Shown here: in pieces, positions 1 through 13,640 of the stretch | Layout: every line of letters begins with the position of its first letter | Numbering within the stretch: the first letter of the stretch is position 1 | DNA from: Helianthus annuus | Lineage: Eukaryota > Streptophyta > Magnoliopsida > Asterales > Asteraceae | DNA length: 64,000 bases | Direction: 5' to 3' | NCBI RefSeq assembly: GCF_002127325.2 | Contig: NC_035446.2 | Span: forward strand, 161,623,947 to 161,687,946 | Program-made: the position numbers and the translations under genes | Notes under the pieces: generated by a model | Told to the model about the DNA's origin: nothing | What the model saw: only the letters and a program-made list of their open reading frames with translations | Databases searched by the model: none

Positions 1-246
<246 letters not shown>

Positions 247-989
247 TGTTATGGGCCATTTTTTGAACGTGTATCTTGACTAATATTCTGATTATGATCG
301 TTTATTTGTAATCAGGATACTGGACAGGGATATTGCTAACATCCTGGATGATATCCCGAGATGTTTTAAATTAATCACGTGCAGGTTAGAGGCTGGAACT
401 TGCTAACGGTCAATTGGACTTCTTCTCCTCAAGACTCGGACGTATCTGTTAAGGGAGAGACGTTGAACCCGAAAGACTGGGTCTACAACGTTCGGCTAAG
501 GAATATTCGTTGGATCCCGGTTTTAGAGGATAGTTAGTTGCTTTATCTTTACTATAAATAGATGAGGGCGGATCAGTTTAAGGCACATCATCTTTTACTA
601 ACACTCTCGTACAGTCTCACTCTCTAGTTCACAGCAATCACCACACTTGTATCCAAATCATATTGTAACACTTAGTTGATCCACACCACATCCTGCACTG
701 TATCCTGATATTTGAAGCAATAGAAGAACAAGGCAGCTGCGATTGTCAGCTCCCGAGGTTTTATGCCGGCGATCTAGATTGATCAAGGGCTTTCCTCGTA
801 CATCTCGTGTCATTTACTTTACTTTCCGCTCATTGTTTGATCATCGATACAGCTCGATATCCTGAGCCGTATCCTGAACACTGATTTTCTAAACAACTTA
901 ACAAGAACATTTTCATTACACTTTCTAGCACACTACCTCACTTAACTAATTTGATCACTAAATTGCTTAGGTAATTTTTGACCAAAACA
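247..989 (+). repeat. E0 5' LTR
   Basis: Starts TGTTATGGGCC and ends GACCAAAACA, sharing the terminal GACCAAAACA of the other Tat LTRs but diverged elsewhere. A TATA box (TATAAATA) lies at about 553-560. A primer site follows after a 3-nt spacer. The partner LTR is outside the window, so the left edge rests on the TG start and on the microsatellite ending there. Confidence 0.8.
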
Positions 990-992
990 ATT

Positions 993-1010
993 TGGCGCCC
1001 ACCGTGGGGC
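993..1010 (+). other. E0 primer binding site
   Basis: TGGCGCCCACCGTGGGGC, starting with the TGG that pairs with a tRNA CCA end, three bases after the LTR. The same 18-mer is beside the 5' LTRs of E1, E2, E3 and E4. I do not assign the tRNA from memory. Confidence 0.85.
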
Positions 1011-1060
1011 AAGTGGTGCTCTCTTTACTAAAAATTTTTGTCAAATCGCTAATCAGTTTT

Positions 1061-1778
1061 TGTTTTGGTCAAAAATCACACAAGGATAATGCAACCAAAC
1101 TCTAAGTAAACGGGGAATGATGCTTGGTTTGTTGAAAAAGTAAAGGATCACTTTAGTAAGAAATATGCAAGTGACACAAGGATTTATACGAGGAAAAAGC
1201 CCTTGATCAATGTATGATCTCCGGCATAAAAAACCTCGGGTGATGGCAACTACCGATCACCAAACTTCAATATAACAAAAAATGGTTACAACTTCGGATG
1301 ATAATGAGCTGAGTACAAGGATCACTATAGTATCGAGTGTCTAAGCGTGTGAGAAATGTGTTGTGTGTCTTCCGAATGGGGAAGAGTGTTATATATACAA
1401 GTGTGAGTGGCCTATTTTAGGTAAACAAACTAATAATCAGCTCATTTCCCCTTTAGAAATAAAAGCAAATCTAGCCTAAATTATCGCCCTTAAATCATGC
1501 CAAGTTTCCATATCCTTCACAACGTTCATCTCTGATTAAGCATATGCCAAAGTTGTAAAGACGCGTCCCTTGATTGTGATGCTAAGAGCGGATCCTGCTA
1601 GACATTCCTGCAAAATGACATTAAGTTCAATGAAAGCAACTGTTAGCATGAGGATCCTATGATGGTCCGTGATCCTGATCCTGGAACTCTGCTGAGGATC
1701 ACTATCTGCCAAAGAAACAAGGATCACTGGTTAGGATCACATGTAAGGATCATGTATTATAAAAATCCAGCCCTAACA
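1061..1778 (-). repeat. E1 3' LTR
   Basis: TGTTTTGGTC to AGCCCTAACA as read on the plus strand. It is followed immediately by the reversed polypurine tract (ATTGCCCCCAAAA), so it is the 3' LTR of a minus-oriented element. TATATATA near 1390-1400 is the likely promoter TATA of the LTR, read on the minus strand. Confidence 0.95.
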
Positions 1779-1791
1779 ATTGCCCCCAAAA
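1779..1791 (-). other. E1 polypurine tract
   Basis: In element sense TTTTGGGGGCAAT abuts the 3' LTR. The same tract is found beside the 3' LTRs of E2, E4, E5 and E6. It would prime plus-strand DNA synthesis. Confidence 0.85.
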
Positions 1792-1864
1792 TATAAGGAG
1801 TGATATTGTAAATAAATGAGTTATATTTTGCTTGATCTTATCTGTAACGACCTAATCGGATAAT

Positions 1865-1942
1865 TAGCCGTTAAAGTCAAACTAGCCGTTGCAATTCTTA
1901 CGTCACAGAAGTGACAGCCCTGCAGATCATCATTATAAATAG
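1865..1942 (+). promoter_or_regulatory. Promoter module of antisense gene, copy A
   Basis: Two direct copies of TAGCCGTT (1865-1872, 1883-1890), TTACGTCA (1898-1905) and TATAAATAG (1934-1942), 151 bp before the ATG at 2085. The order and rough spacing recur upstream of copies B, D and E; copy C has a close variant. CCGTT resembles MYB core sites and ACGTCA resembles bZIP sites; binding is inferred only. Confidence 0.7.
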
Positions 1943-2084
1943 GAGATAGAGATAGGATCAATTCGCATTTAAAATCAAAGAAACTCCCTTTATAATCTCG
2001 TCTGAAGATCAATCACGTATCTCTCTTCTTCCTTCTTCCCTCTCTTACTCTGTTTTTCTGCTTCTTTGTTTTTCTTCTGCAAAT

Positions 2085-3686
2085 ATGTTGCTCTGGAATT
2101 CTCCTCATAAGGATCCTGAGAAGAACAGTCCCTTGAAAGGTCAAGGGATCATCAAAGACTCTCCCACAGAGAGGTGCTGTTTCACTGATCCTCAGGTTGA
2201 TAGAATCCGTCACTGTTTTCCGGCGAACACCATCTTCAAGTCCTTCACTCCCACTGCTTTGAGTGACTTTATCTCTGATACTTGGGTGGCCTTTCCTGTT
2301 ACCCCGTTCTTGATAGGGTATTCATATCCTTTCCCACAGTTCACTCAATCCTTCTTCTCTCTCACCGGCATCTGCTATATCCAGGCTATGCCCATGATCT
2401 GGAGGGTATTGTATACCCTTGAGAGGATCATTGAACAAGAAGGGATTGACCTTAGTATGGCGGAGCTGGCTGAGATGTACGATCTTACCACTTTGGGACC
2501 CCATCGTTATCTATTTAAGCGAAAAGCTGGAGAGGATCATCCTGTCTTCAAGGTCACCAAGAACGACACGAATTGGAAGCGACGGTTCTTCTTTGTTAGG
2601 AGGGATACCATCCCTGATGGGAAGGATCTGCCCAAAGAGTGGGCTACTCATGGTAGGATAGAGGATCCTGGAAGGATCACCATAAGATTTGTTCCTTAGG
2701 ATGAGGATCACTAACATTTTCTTTTGTTTTTTGTTTATTGTGAAGCTATTTCCATCTCTCGTCTGAAGTTGACACCTGCTGCAAAAGAGAGACTTTTAGC
2801 CTTCAAGAAGCTTGATCCGGAGACAAGGACTTTCCAGGTTGCTACTCAAGATTCCCAAGAAGTATCCTCTGCCTCTGTCACGATGTCAAGTAAGTATCCT
2901 GATTAAAAAGTAGTTTCATGTAGGATTTTTTAAATTAGTTAGAATACTTATCTGATTTTGGTTGTGTAGGTGCTGAAAAATCTGCTAAATCTGCCTCCAA
3001 GTTTGGCATTGATGATCTTGCTAATGTCAAATCTGCGAGGAAGAAGACCCCTGCTGCCAGTCCAACCGCTTCAGCCCCTAAAGCACCTATTAGGGGTAAA
3101 GGAAAGAAGAGGAAGGCCTCTGAGGATCTTCAAGGATTTCCCCTGCTCCGCCAACAGTTTCTTGATTACGTTAACGAAGTAAGGATCACTGCTCCTGCTT
3201 GTATATCCTGCTTGTTTGAGGATCATCTGGTCCTGAACCTACCCTTTTCCCTTTTGGCAGAAACTCGCTGAAATAGAAATATATATTGGCCACGTTGAGG
3301 ATCAAGACCGCCAAATTGCCGACCTCCAACAGATGGGTGTGCTAAAGGATCTCAAGATTGCTGATCTTGAGAAGGAGCTCCGGGCCACCAAGGATAAAGC
3401 TGCCAGGATGCTGATCAATTTTGATTATGAGAAGCATGACATTACCCAGGATGCCAAGGTCTCTGCTGCGATAACCATGTATAAGATCCCGCTGCAGATG
3501 GCTGCGGAGGCTCAGGATCCTTCCTTCGACAAAGGCACATGGGACGTGGAAGGCTGGAAGGCGAGGCTGGCAGAGTTGGAGGATGATGAGGAGGCTGAGG
3601 AGATCCCAATGCTTGAGGGCGGTGATGTTGGCAAGGATCAGGGGGAAGCAAGTGGAGCTGGTGGTGATGGTGCAGCGAAGGTTTGA
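2085..3686 (+). CDS. Antisense accessory gene of Tat element, copy A (four exons)
   Basis: Exons 2085-2652, 2746-2889, 2970-3178 and 3261-3686. Every intron is GT-AG and phases agree (1, 1, 0), giving 448 residues. Exon 1 encodes a globular domain, which I recall as close to the Pfam family 'putative gypsy type transposon' (PF04195), with NDTNWKRRFFFVRR near its end. Exon 3 has a basic GKGKKRK stretch, a possible nuclear signal. Exon 4 begins with a long heptad-rich segment (ADLQQMGVLKDLKIADLEKE), likely a coiled coil, and ends acidic and glycine-rich. The acceptor of intron 1 is AAG rather than CAG. Extra antisense ORFs are known in Tat elements such as maize Grande; function is unknown. The gene is open although gag and pol of this element are dead. 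Confidence 0.78.
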
Positions 3687-3960
3687 GCTGCAGGATTGGG
3701 CAATGATGGAAATTTCTAGACATAGCCGGAGCCCAATTTTTTAAAATTTGGTAGTGGTTTTTTATGGTTGTGATGTTTTGAAACAATTTATGGTCTGTAA
3801 CTCAAACAATAGTTTTTAGGGTTAAGGATCCTGGATCCTTTGGACAATAGGTAGGATCGCAAATGGTGGAGGGATCCTCTGTTTGGGGGATGAAGCCTTT
3901 GTGATCCTGCCGCTCTTACTTTCCTGCACCTGCTATGACCGCATAAACAATGGACACCCT

Positions 3961-4014
3961 TTGCCAACCCATGTGGACGGGCCACGTTTTGCTGGTAGAA
4001 ACGTGGGTTGGCAA
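3961..4014. other. Conserved 54-nt hairpin, E1
   Basis: Perfect 11-bp terminal arms TTGCCAACCCA and TGGGTTGGCAA, with an inner ACGTTT/AAACGT pair around a 9-nt loop. The same structure is at 17809-17862, 35949-36002 and 63622-63675, always downstream of the antisense stop codon. It could be a 3'-end or RNA-stability element for either strand. Confidence 0.8.
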
Positions 4015-4446
4015 TTTTGACAACTTTTGAAAGGGTTTAAAATCCTTTGTTAATAAAATAACTCTAATCTTTCTGGCTTATCTCGTGTTGTTATCCTTTG
4101 CTTATCCTTTTATTTTCCAATTGTTAAGCAAATCATGTTCAATCATTTTAGGATATGATCCTGGATCAAATATCCTGTAATCGAAATATTTTCAAAAATA
4201 GTTTATGATCGAGGATCATAGGTTTAGTTGTCAAAGTGTAAGGGTTATTCAAAATAACAAGTATAATCAAAATAGTCAAGGATCATACCTGAGAATCCAA
4301 GTTAGGATCCCAATCTTTAATCAAGATAACCATAAGTGAAATTTTAACGGATAATAAGGATTAAGGATCCTTATTTGTTTAACTTCGAAAACCTGAAAAA
4401 TGGAACATAACTTGGGACTAAGCCAATGTAAAAGATAAATTAATAG

Positions 4447-4749
4447 CTGGGGACATGCCCAAAGGATAACTGGGGACAAGCCCAAAGGATCACTGGGGAC
4501 AAGCCCAAAGGATAACTGGGGACAAGCCCAAGGATCGTATGTAGACTGGAGTATGGCCCTTACTGGCGACTATCCAAACTTGGTACGTCTACCATTATAC
4601 GTAGGATCCTAGATATAGCCAGTACGATGAGGTTGTCAGCCCCTAAAGTGGGTACTGGTCCCAAAGACGTGAACTATACCAGGATCATCATGCGCTACAG
4701 GCGAAAACTGGGGACAAGCCCAAGGATAACTGGGGTTGAACCCAAGGAT
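4447..4749. repeat. GGGGACAAGCCC minisatellite, E1
   Basis: Units of about 22-23 bp, CTGGGGACAAGCCCAAAGGA plus a short tail, four in 4447-4535 and two in 4708-4749, separated by unique sequence. GGGG and CCC within each unit could form small stems. The same repeats are in E2 and E4 with different unit numbers. Confidence 0.85.
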
Positions 4750-4843
4750 CTGAGATGCTTCTGAAGACTATCGATAATATGCTGAGGATACCTGGACTAT
4801 TAGAACTCAAAGTCTCGTGAGAGAAGGATGAAGGATACGTGAT

Positions 4844-7947
<3,104 letters not shown>

Positions 7948-10538
7948 CTATTGTTCCCTTGGCTTCGAGGTTGGCTTCATGGATGAGGTATAACAATCCT
8001 TAGCCTCCTGCTGATCACTGTCGAATTTGATTATCCCCCATGGGCTAGGGAGTTTCACACATTGATGGTAGGTGGATGGGACTGCTTTCATATCATGTAT
8101 CCAGGGCCTGCCAAGGATAACATTGCAACAAGATAAACAGTCAATAACACAAAATTTTTGATAATTATGTAATCCTTCCACGTAGATTGGGAGTTTGATG
8201 TCCCCCAGAGTTTTCTTCGTTTCTCCACTGAATCCCACAAGCACGGAGGATCTTGGTGTGATGTCTGATTCTGGGATACCCATTTTCTTTAGAACATCAA
8301 GCTGGATAATGTTTACTGAGCTTCCTCCGTCGATAAGGATCCTGCGGACAAAATGGTTAGAAATAAAGAGAGTAATAACTAAGCTATCATGATGAGGATC
8401 CTGGATGTTAATGCGATCATCCTCATCAAACGTTATCGTTTTTCCTTCCGAGACACTTGATGTTCGAATAGGTCTTTCTCCATTATCCATTTTTGCTTCC
8501 TTTGCATGCCTTTTGGCTGCCGAGAAGGATGTACCACAAATATCTGATCCTCCGGAAATAAAGTTGATCACTTGTGCATTCGCCGGAGGGGCTGGAGCCT
8601 TTTCAGGGATCCTTTCAGGATCCTGAGTCCTTTGCTTTTTTCTTCCCAACAATTCTTTTAGATACCCCTTGCTTAACAGATATCCAATTTCTTTTCTTAA
8701 TGCTATGCATTCTTCAGTTAGATGCCCGAAATCCTCGTGGTATGCACACCACTTTGACTTGTCTTTAGTCCCGGATGGTTTGTCATTCTTTCTGGGCCAT
8801 CTGGCTTTTTCTCCTAGATTCTGCATTGCAAGGATTAGTTCATGATTGTCAACAGAAAAACAATATTCAGAAATCGGAGGATAATCCTCATCATCCTCTT
8901 CCTGGTCAACAGCATGCACGTTCTGGTTGTCATTTCTGTGGTAGGATTTGAACTTATTGTTCTTGAAAGAGGATCCTTGTTTTTCCTGTTTTGAGGATCC
9001 TACTTGCCTCTCCTGGATCCTTTTGTCATCCTCTAGCCGGATGAACCTGAGTGCCCGAGTTCTTACTTCATCTAGGTTCCTGCACGGTGTCATAACAAGA
9101 TCATCATAGAACAATGAATCCTTAAGCAGTCCCATTTTGAAGGCCTCAACAGTCGTGGCCATATCCAAGTTGGGAATGTCCAAGGATTCTTTACTGAATT
9201 TAGTTATATAATCCCTTAATGATTCATTATGACTTTGAGTTACCCTATATAAATCACTAGTTAATCTTTCAAATTTTCTACTACAAGAGAATTGATTATT
9301 GAACAAATTAACTAAATTAGCAAATGAAGTGATAGAGTAAGGGGGAAGACTTAGCAGCCATTTAAGAGCTGATCCAGTAAGGGTGGATCCAAATCCTTTA
9401 CATAGGCATGCTTCCTTTAATTTTCTGGGATTGGATTGATCTCCATCCTCTCCCTGTATTGTGCTATGTGCTCCTCAGGATCCGTTGTACCATCATACAG
9501 CTTCATAGTAGGGATATGGAACCTTTTGGGTACCTCTGCATCACAAATTGGTGGTGCAAAACGAGATACCTTATGGCTTCCATCTGCAATCTCCGGGATA
9601 GGCTTGACTAGCCCTGGAACACTTGAGATCATATCCTTCAGCTTCTGTAACTCCCTGGCCATAGCATGATTGATACCTGTATCCTGCACGAATCCATGGT
9701 TAGTGGTAAGATAATTATTTAAGGTGTTACCTCCCATCGGGTTCAAGTTAGGAACATTGGGTGTGAATCCATATTGCTGGGATTCTGGGATAATGGATGG
9801 ACCAGTGGAAGCAATGGTCTGCATTGGAATAAAATCTCCTTGATGGACATCTAGGCTTCCTGTTTGCAAATTCTTCAAGGATCCTGGTATCTGTAGGGAT
9901 TCTTGAATCTGGGATGATCCTGGGACGAAGGAGGATCCTTGAACCTGGGATGATCCTGGAACAAAGGAGGATCCTTGAACCTGGGATGATCCCGGAACGA
10001 AGGAGGATCCTTGAACCCGGGATGATCCTGGGACAAAGGAGGATCCTAAGCTCATGAAGGATCCCAAATGCTGGGCGTAGGATCCCGCCGGTTGGAAATA
10101 TGATCCTGATGCCTGAGTCATTGTTGCTGGGCTGAAATGCACTCCTCTTGATCCACCCATATATTGAATGTCTAGGACCTCTGATGGCTGAGAAGTAATC
10201 ATTGGAGTATCAAAATTCAAAGATTTGGGCATTAGTGGGGAATGATCCTCTGCCGTTTTCTTTTGCCTTTTGAGATCTCCGATTTCTCTGAGGATCCTGT
10301 CATTAGTTTCATCCTGCTGCTGCATACGATCCCTCATCTGCAAAATCAAAGTAAATATATCACTAGTACTGGGAACAGAAGAAGTTAGAGCAGAAGATGA
10401 TGGTTTAGAGGAGATAGAAGTTGGTCTCTTCTCAGCATTTTTCTGAGATCCAGCTGGTGGTGGAGGCAAAGGTGGAATGCCAGTAGATGAATTGACTGCC
10501 GACATCGCTGTGGATGTATTCTTCAATGATGAAGCCAT
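7948..10538 (-). pseudogene. gag-pro: E1 gag-protease, frameshifted
   Basis: Starts at the ATG at 10538 (MASSLKNTSTAMSAVNSS). In order: a serine/glycine-rich N-terminal region with four 12-residue repeats, the retrotransposon gag core (YDGTTDPEEHIAQYRERM onward), a CCHC-like finger variant (WCAYHEDFGHLTEEC), and an aspartic protease with ILIDGGSSVNII as its active-site loop. A single-base deletion near 9420, at MEINPIPEN, shifts the frame between the N-terminal part and the core. The ORF closes at UAG 7948-7950, the readthrough stop. Confidence 0.92.
9904..10047 (-). repeat. In-frame 36-bp repeat in E1 gag
   Basis: Four tandem units coding GSSFVPGSSQVQ with small changes. The repeat is rich in GGATCC. 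Unit numbers differ in E3 (four) and E4 (three), and E2 has a degenerate form, so the array expands and contracts without breaking the frame. Confidence 0.9.
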
Positions 10539-10594
10539 GTAACTCTTTGAAATGATTTCGAACAGAAAGTTTTCTTATGAATGAAGCACCAATT

Positions 10595-10612
10595 GCCCCA
10601 CGGTGGGCGCCA
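10595..10612 (-). other. E1 primer binding site
   Basis: Reverse complement of TGGCGCCCACCGTGGGGC, separated from the 5' LTR by three bases. Confidence 0.88.
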
Positions 10613-10615
10613 AAC

Positions 10616-11333
10616 TCTTTTGGTCAAAAATCACACAAGGATAATGCAACCAAACTCTAAGTAAACGGGGAATGATGCTTGGTTTGTTGAAAAAGTAAAG
10701 GATCACTTTAGTAAGAAATATGCAAGTGACACAAGGATTTATACGAGGAAAAAGCCCTTGATCAATGTATGATCTCCGGCATAAAAAACCTCGGGTGATG
10801 GCAACTACCGATCACCAAACTTCAATATAACAAAAAATGGTTACAACTTCGGATGATAATGAGCTGAGTACAAGGATCACTATAGTATCGAGTGTCTAAG
10901 CGTGTGAGAAATGTGTTGTGTGTCTTCCGAATGGGGAAGAGTGTTATATATACAAGTGTGAGTGGCCTATTTTAGGTAAACAAACTAATAATCAGCTCAT
11001 TTCCCCTTTAGAAATAAAAGTAAATCTAGCCTAAATTATCGCCCTTAAATCATGCCAAGTTTCCATATCCTTCACAACGTTCATCTCTGATTAAGCATAT
11101 GCCAAAGTTGTAAAGACGCGTCCCTTGATTGTGATGCTAAGAGCGGATCCTGCTAGACATTCCTGCAAAATGACATTAAGTTCAATGAAAGCAACTGTTA
11201 GCATGAGGATCCTATGATGGTCCGTGATCCTGATCCTGGAACTCTGCTGAGGATCACTATCTGCCAAAGAAACAAGGATCACTGGTTAGGATCACATGTA
11301 AGGATCATGTATTATAAAAATCCAGCCCCAACA
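10616..11333 (-). repeat. E1 5' LTR
   Basis: 718 bp. Differs from 1061-1778 at three positions I can see: the terminal TG is TC (10616-10617), one T/C change in the middle, and CCCCAACA for CCCTAACA at the outer end. The changed terminal dinucleotide would matter to integrase, so it probably arose after insertion. Confidence 0.95.
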
Positions 11334-11371
11334 GTTTTCTATTTTCAAAACTTTTTGCCACATTGTCCATA

Positions 11372-13634
11372 ATGGCCTCAAGATCAAACATGAGTTCCTC
11401 CACCGTGTCTGCTACTACTGGTCCAGTGCTTCCACCACCTCCTCCAAGAATGCAATCTTCTTCGCAACCTCAGGACATTATCCCTACCCGGACTGTTCAG
11501 GGATCTGCTCCGATTTTGGCTTCTAATGATGAAATTCTAACCTTATTTGGGAGTGTGCAGGAACAAATGAGGCAGCAACAGGAAACAAACCAGATGCTGT
11601 TGAGGGAGATACAACTCCTGAAGTCCGGCTCGAGCAGACCTGCTGAGGATATCGTCACTCCATTACAGCCCAGAGCTTTGAACTTTAGTTCAGCCGTGTA
11701 TACTGAGGATAATAGGGGGAATATTGTGCCCAGCCTTCCTCAGAATCCTACTCCTGACATACCCTCCTCGGTTAGGATGTCAACCGTGAGGAGCTCAGGA
11801 TATGCTTCGGGATATGGGCAGAATCCTCCGACTGGTAACGTATCTAATAATAATAATGCTATTGCCACTAACAGTGTTGGATCTTTGCAGGATACAACTG
11901 TAACGTCAGAATTATCCAGGGAGCTTCAGAAGCTAAAGGATATGATATCCAGTGTACCTGGGGTGGTGCAGCCAATTCCTGAAGTATCCCAGGATAGCCA
12001 CAGGATATCTCGGTTCGTACATCCTATATGTGATGCTGAAATCCCAAAAAGATTTCAGACTTCGAACATGAAGCTTTACGATGGAACTACGGATCCTGAA
12101 GAGCATATTGCCCAGTATAGGGAAAGGATGGAGATCAACCCTATCCCTCCGGATCTCAAGGAAGCTTGCCTGTGCAAGGGTTTCGGTTCTACTCTGACAG
12201 GATCAGCCTTAAAATGGCTGTTAAATGTTCCTCCGCATTCGATTACATCATTTGCCCACTTAGTGAATTTATTTAATAGTCAATTTTCTTGCAGTCGGAG
12301 TTTTGAAAAACTAACCAGTGATCTTTACAGGATAACTCAAGGACCTCAGGAATCCTTGAGGGATTATGTGAACAAATTCAGTCGAGAATCCTTGGATATC
12401 CCACATCTTGATGTTGCAACAGCTGTGCAAGCCTTTAAGATGGGGTTGCAAAAGGACTCTCAATTTTATCAGGATCTTGTAATGAATCCCTGCAGGAATC
12501 TCGACGAGGCTCGTAACAGGGCTCTGAGATATATTCGATTGGAGGATGACAAGAAAATGCAAGAAAGGATGAATGCATCCTCAACATACGAATCGACTAA
12601 CCGGAAATCGGAATCCTCATATAAGCCGTATCGCTCCAAGCCATATGGCAGAAATGATAACAAGAGAGTGAATGCTGTTGAAGACGAGGATCCTGAAGAA
12701 TATCCTGAATTATCTGAATATTGTTTTTCTGTTAATATACCTGAACTAATGTATGCTATGCAGGGTCTGGGAGATAAAGCCAGGTGGCCTCGGAAGAATC
12801 AACAAAAAGCTGATTGGAAGGATAAATCCAAATGGTGTGCCTTCCATGAGGATTTCGGACATGTTACGGAGGATTGCATTGCTTTGAGGAAGGAAATAAG
12901 CTATCTTCTGAGCAAGGGATATCTAAAAGATCTCTTGGGAAGAAAAAAGAATAAAGGATAGGATACTGAAAAGGATCCTGAACGAGCGGCCTCACCTCCC
13001 CCGGATGCCAAGATAATCAACTTTATTTCGGGAGGATCAGACATTTGTGGGACTTCGTATTCGGCGGCGAAGAGACATGCAAAAGAAGCTAAGGCTGAGA
13101 GGGGAGACAAACCTGTCAGGATGACTACCCTCACAACTGACAAAATGATCACGTTTGACGCTGATGACAGGGATACTGTCCAGGATCCTCACCATGATGC
13201 TCTGGTAATAACGTTATGTGGCTAACCATTTTGTACGCAGGATACTGGTTGATAATGGCAGTTCCGTCAACATAATCCAACTGGAGACTCTGAAGAAAAT
13301 GAATGTGTCTCTGATGGATATCACTTCGAAGTCTACTGTGCTCGTTGGTTTCAGTGGAGAAGCTAGGAACACAGTGGGAGAGATAAAGCTGCCCGTGTAT
13401 GTTGAAGGAGTCAACAAGATGCAACGTTTTTGTGTGATGGATTCTCTATCCTGCTATAACATTATCCTGGGAAGACCCTGGATTCACGATATGAAGGCCG
13501 TTCCATCAACATATCACCAATGCATCAAGATCCCTACCCCTTGGGGAGTTGTCAAAATCGATAGTGATCAACAAGAAGCGAAAGAATGTTACTCATCCTC
13601 AATGAAATCCTCGGCCAAACCGAGTCCAGCATAG
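11372..13634 (+). pseudogene. gag-pro: E0 gag-protease, two lesions
   Basis: Starts at ATG 11372 (MASRSNMSSSTVSA). The gag core (YDGTTDPEEHIAQYRERM, GSALKWLL) and finger (WCAFHEDFGHVTEDC) are clear. The protease loop is ILVDNGSSVNII at about 13250. A TAG at 12959-12961 ends the first open stretch shortly after the finger, and a frameshift near 13216 precedes the protease. The final TAG at 13632-13634 lies in the readthrough context. Only about half of the residues near the N-terminus resemble E1-E4, and the 12-residue repeats are missing, so this is a separate subfamily. Confidence 0.9.
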
Positions 13635-13640
13635 CAATTA
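13629..13640 (+). promoter_or_regulatory. Readthrough stop TAG-CAA-TTA, E0
   Basis: GCA TAG CAA TTA AAG in frame between protease and pol. The codon before the stop differs from E1, E2 and E4 (GCA for CAA), but the downstream hexamer is identical despite strong divergence around it. Confidence 0.75.

Larger units (their letters stand above)
3687..4843. other. E1 spacer between antisense gene and pol
   Basis: Non-coding. It holds the 3' flank of antisense copy A, a hairpin (3961-4014), AATAAA at 4052-4057 as a plausible poly(A) signal for the antisense transcript, and two minisatellite clusters (4447-4535, 4708-4749). GATC occurs 7 times in 4141-4380, where about one is expected by chance. 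The antisense transcript and the sense pol transcript converge here. Confidence 0.7.

Noticed and set aside
1536..1727. 63-codon minus-strand frame found in several Tat LTRs
   Set aside because: It lies in the U3 part of the LTR and recurs only because LTRs recur; closely related LTRs such as E2 do not keep it.
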